Source: Chryseobacterium arthrosphaerae
GTDB lineage: Bacteria > Bacteroidota > Bacteroidia > Flavobacteriales > Weeksellaceae
Reading direction: 5' to 3'
Assembly (NCBI RefSeq): GCF_001684965.1
Contig: NZ_MAYG01000012.1
Location: forward strand, 718,188 to 782,187
DNA length: 64,000 nt
Positions 63,910 through 64,000 of the stretch are shown here, piece by piece. Every line of letters starts with the position of its first letter. Position 1 is the first letter of the stretch. Below the pieces are notes generated by a model that saw only the letters and a program-made list of their open reading frames with translations, was not told the DNA's origin and did no database searches. Both the position numbers and the translations under genes were made by a program.

Positions 63910-64000
63910 CTTATATACCACTTCAGCCCCTTATTTTCCCTCCAGCTCTCTCCCTCTCTCACCCTCCCACCCCTTCCTCAAACATTTGTTTAAAATTTTT

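Overview
The window comes from a low-GC member of the Bacteroidota, most probably a Chryseobacterium or close relative in the Flavobacteriia. The evidence is consistent: A-rich Shine-Dalgarno-poor leaders, several matches to the Bacteroidota promoter -7 motif TAnnTTTG, many outer-membrane beta-barrel receptors of the TonB-dependent type, and clade-typical protein versions (split MetH, kinase-less ThrA-like homoserine dehydrogenase, SAM-riboswitch-controlled metX, RDD/SpoIIM/MoxR/DUF58 block). No rRNA, tRNA, insertion sequence, prophage or CRISPR array was recognised. The genus is an inference, not a computed result.

Layout. 1-3.2 kb: tail of a small membrane protein, then eno and gltA. 3.2-9.4 kb: secreted esterase divergent from an HxlR regulator, a membrane-anchored AraC regulator, an outer-membrane receptor, two unlisted paralogous genes for double-glycine-leader cysteine-rich peptides (8010-8174 and 8457-8624, minus strand) and a secreted protein of unknown function. 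9.7-18 kb: two guanidino-group hydrolases (DDAH-like, CtlX) followed by a tightly packed run speH - DUF4178 - small membrane protein - DUF350 - membrane-anchored spermidine synthase - FAD oxidoreductase - polytopic membrane protein. 18-25.4 kb: GH43 glycosidase with discoidin-like tail, a lipoprotein esterase, two tandem paralogous beta-barrel receptors. 25.6-36.5 kb: DUF3817 protein, a decayed TonB_C-domain gene, nadD, recJ, an M48 protease, an ABC-F ATPase, smpB, an OmpA protein, YebC, an LpxH-like phosphoesterase with a glycosyltransferase, and a GNAT enzyme. 36.5-44.7 kb: RDD protein divergent from a SpoIIM - hypothetical - DUF4129 - DUF4350 - MoxR - DUF58 operon interrupted by a four-helix-bundle gene, then osmC behind a heptanucleotide tandem repeat. 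44.7-58.5 kb: a large glycosidase, then a methionine operon headed by a SAM riboswitch (metX, ACT-homoserine dehydrogenase, metZ, metH N-module, desaturase, metH C-modules, membrane protein, metF). 58.5-64 kb: secreted protein, GNAT-like protein, folE, DinB-family protein, cysS, and a 693-base gene-free end rich in repeats.

How the genes work together. The 47.5-58.5 kb block makes methionine from aspartate semialdehyde-derived homoserine, through acetylation, sulfhydrylation and folate/B12-dependent methylation, and appears to be shut down by S-adenosylmethionine through the riboswitch. The 11.6-18 kb block consumes S-adenosylmethionine: SpeH would decarboxylate it, and a membrane-embedded aminopropyltransferase would use the product together with partners of unknown function. 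This is the best candidate here for a poorly described system. The other is the orphan pair of cysteine-rich leader peptides with matching upstream palindromes. Intergenic DNA carries two structural repeat families: heptanucleotide-period tracts and a double-hairpin element whose stems covary between its two copies.
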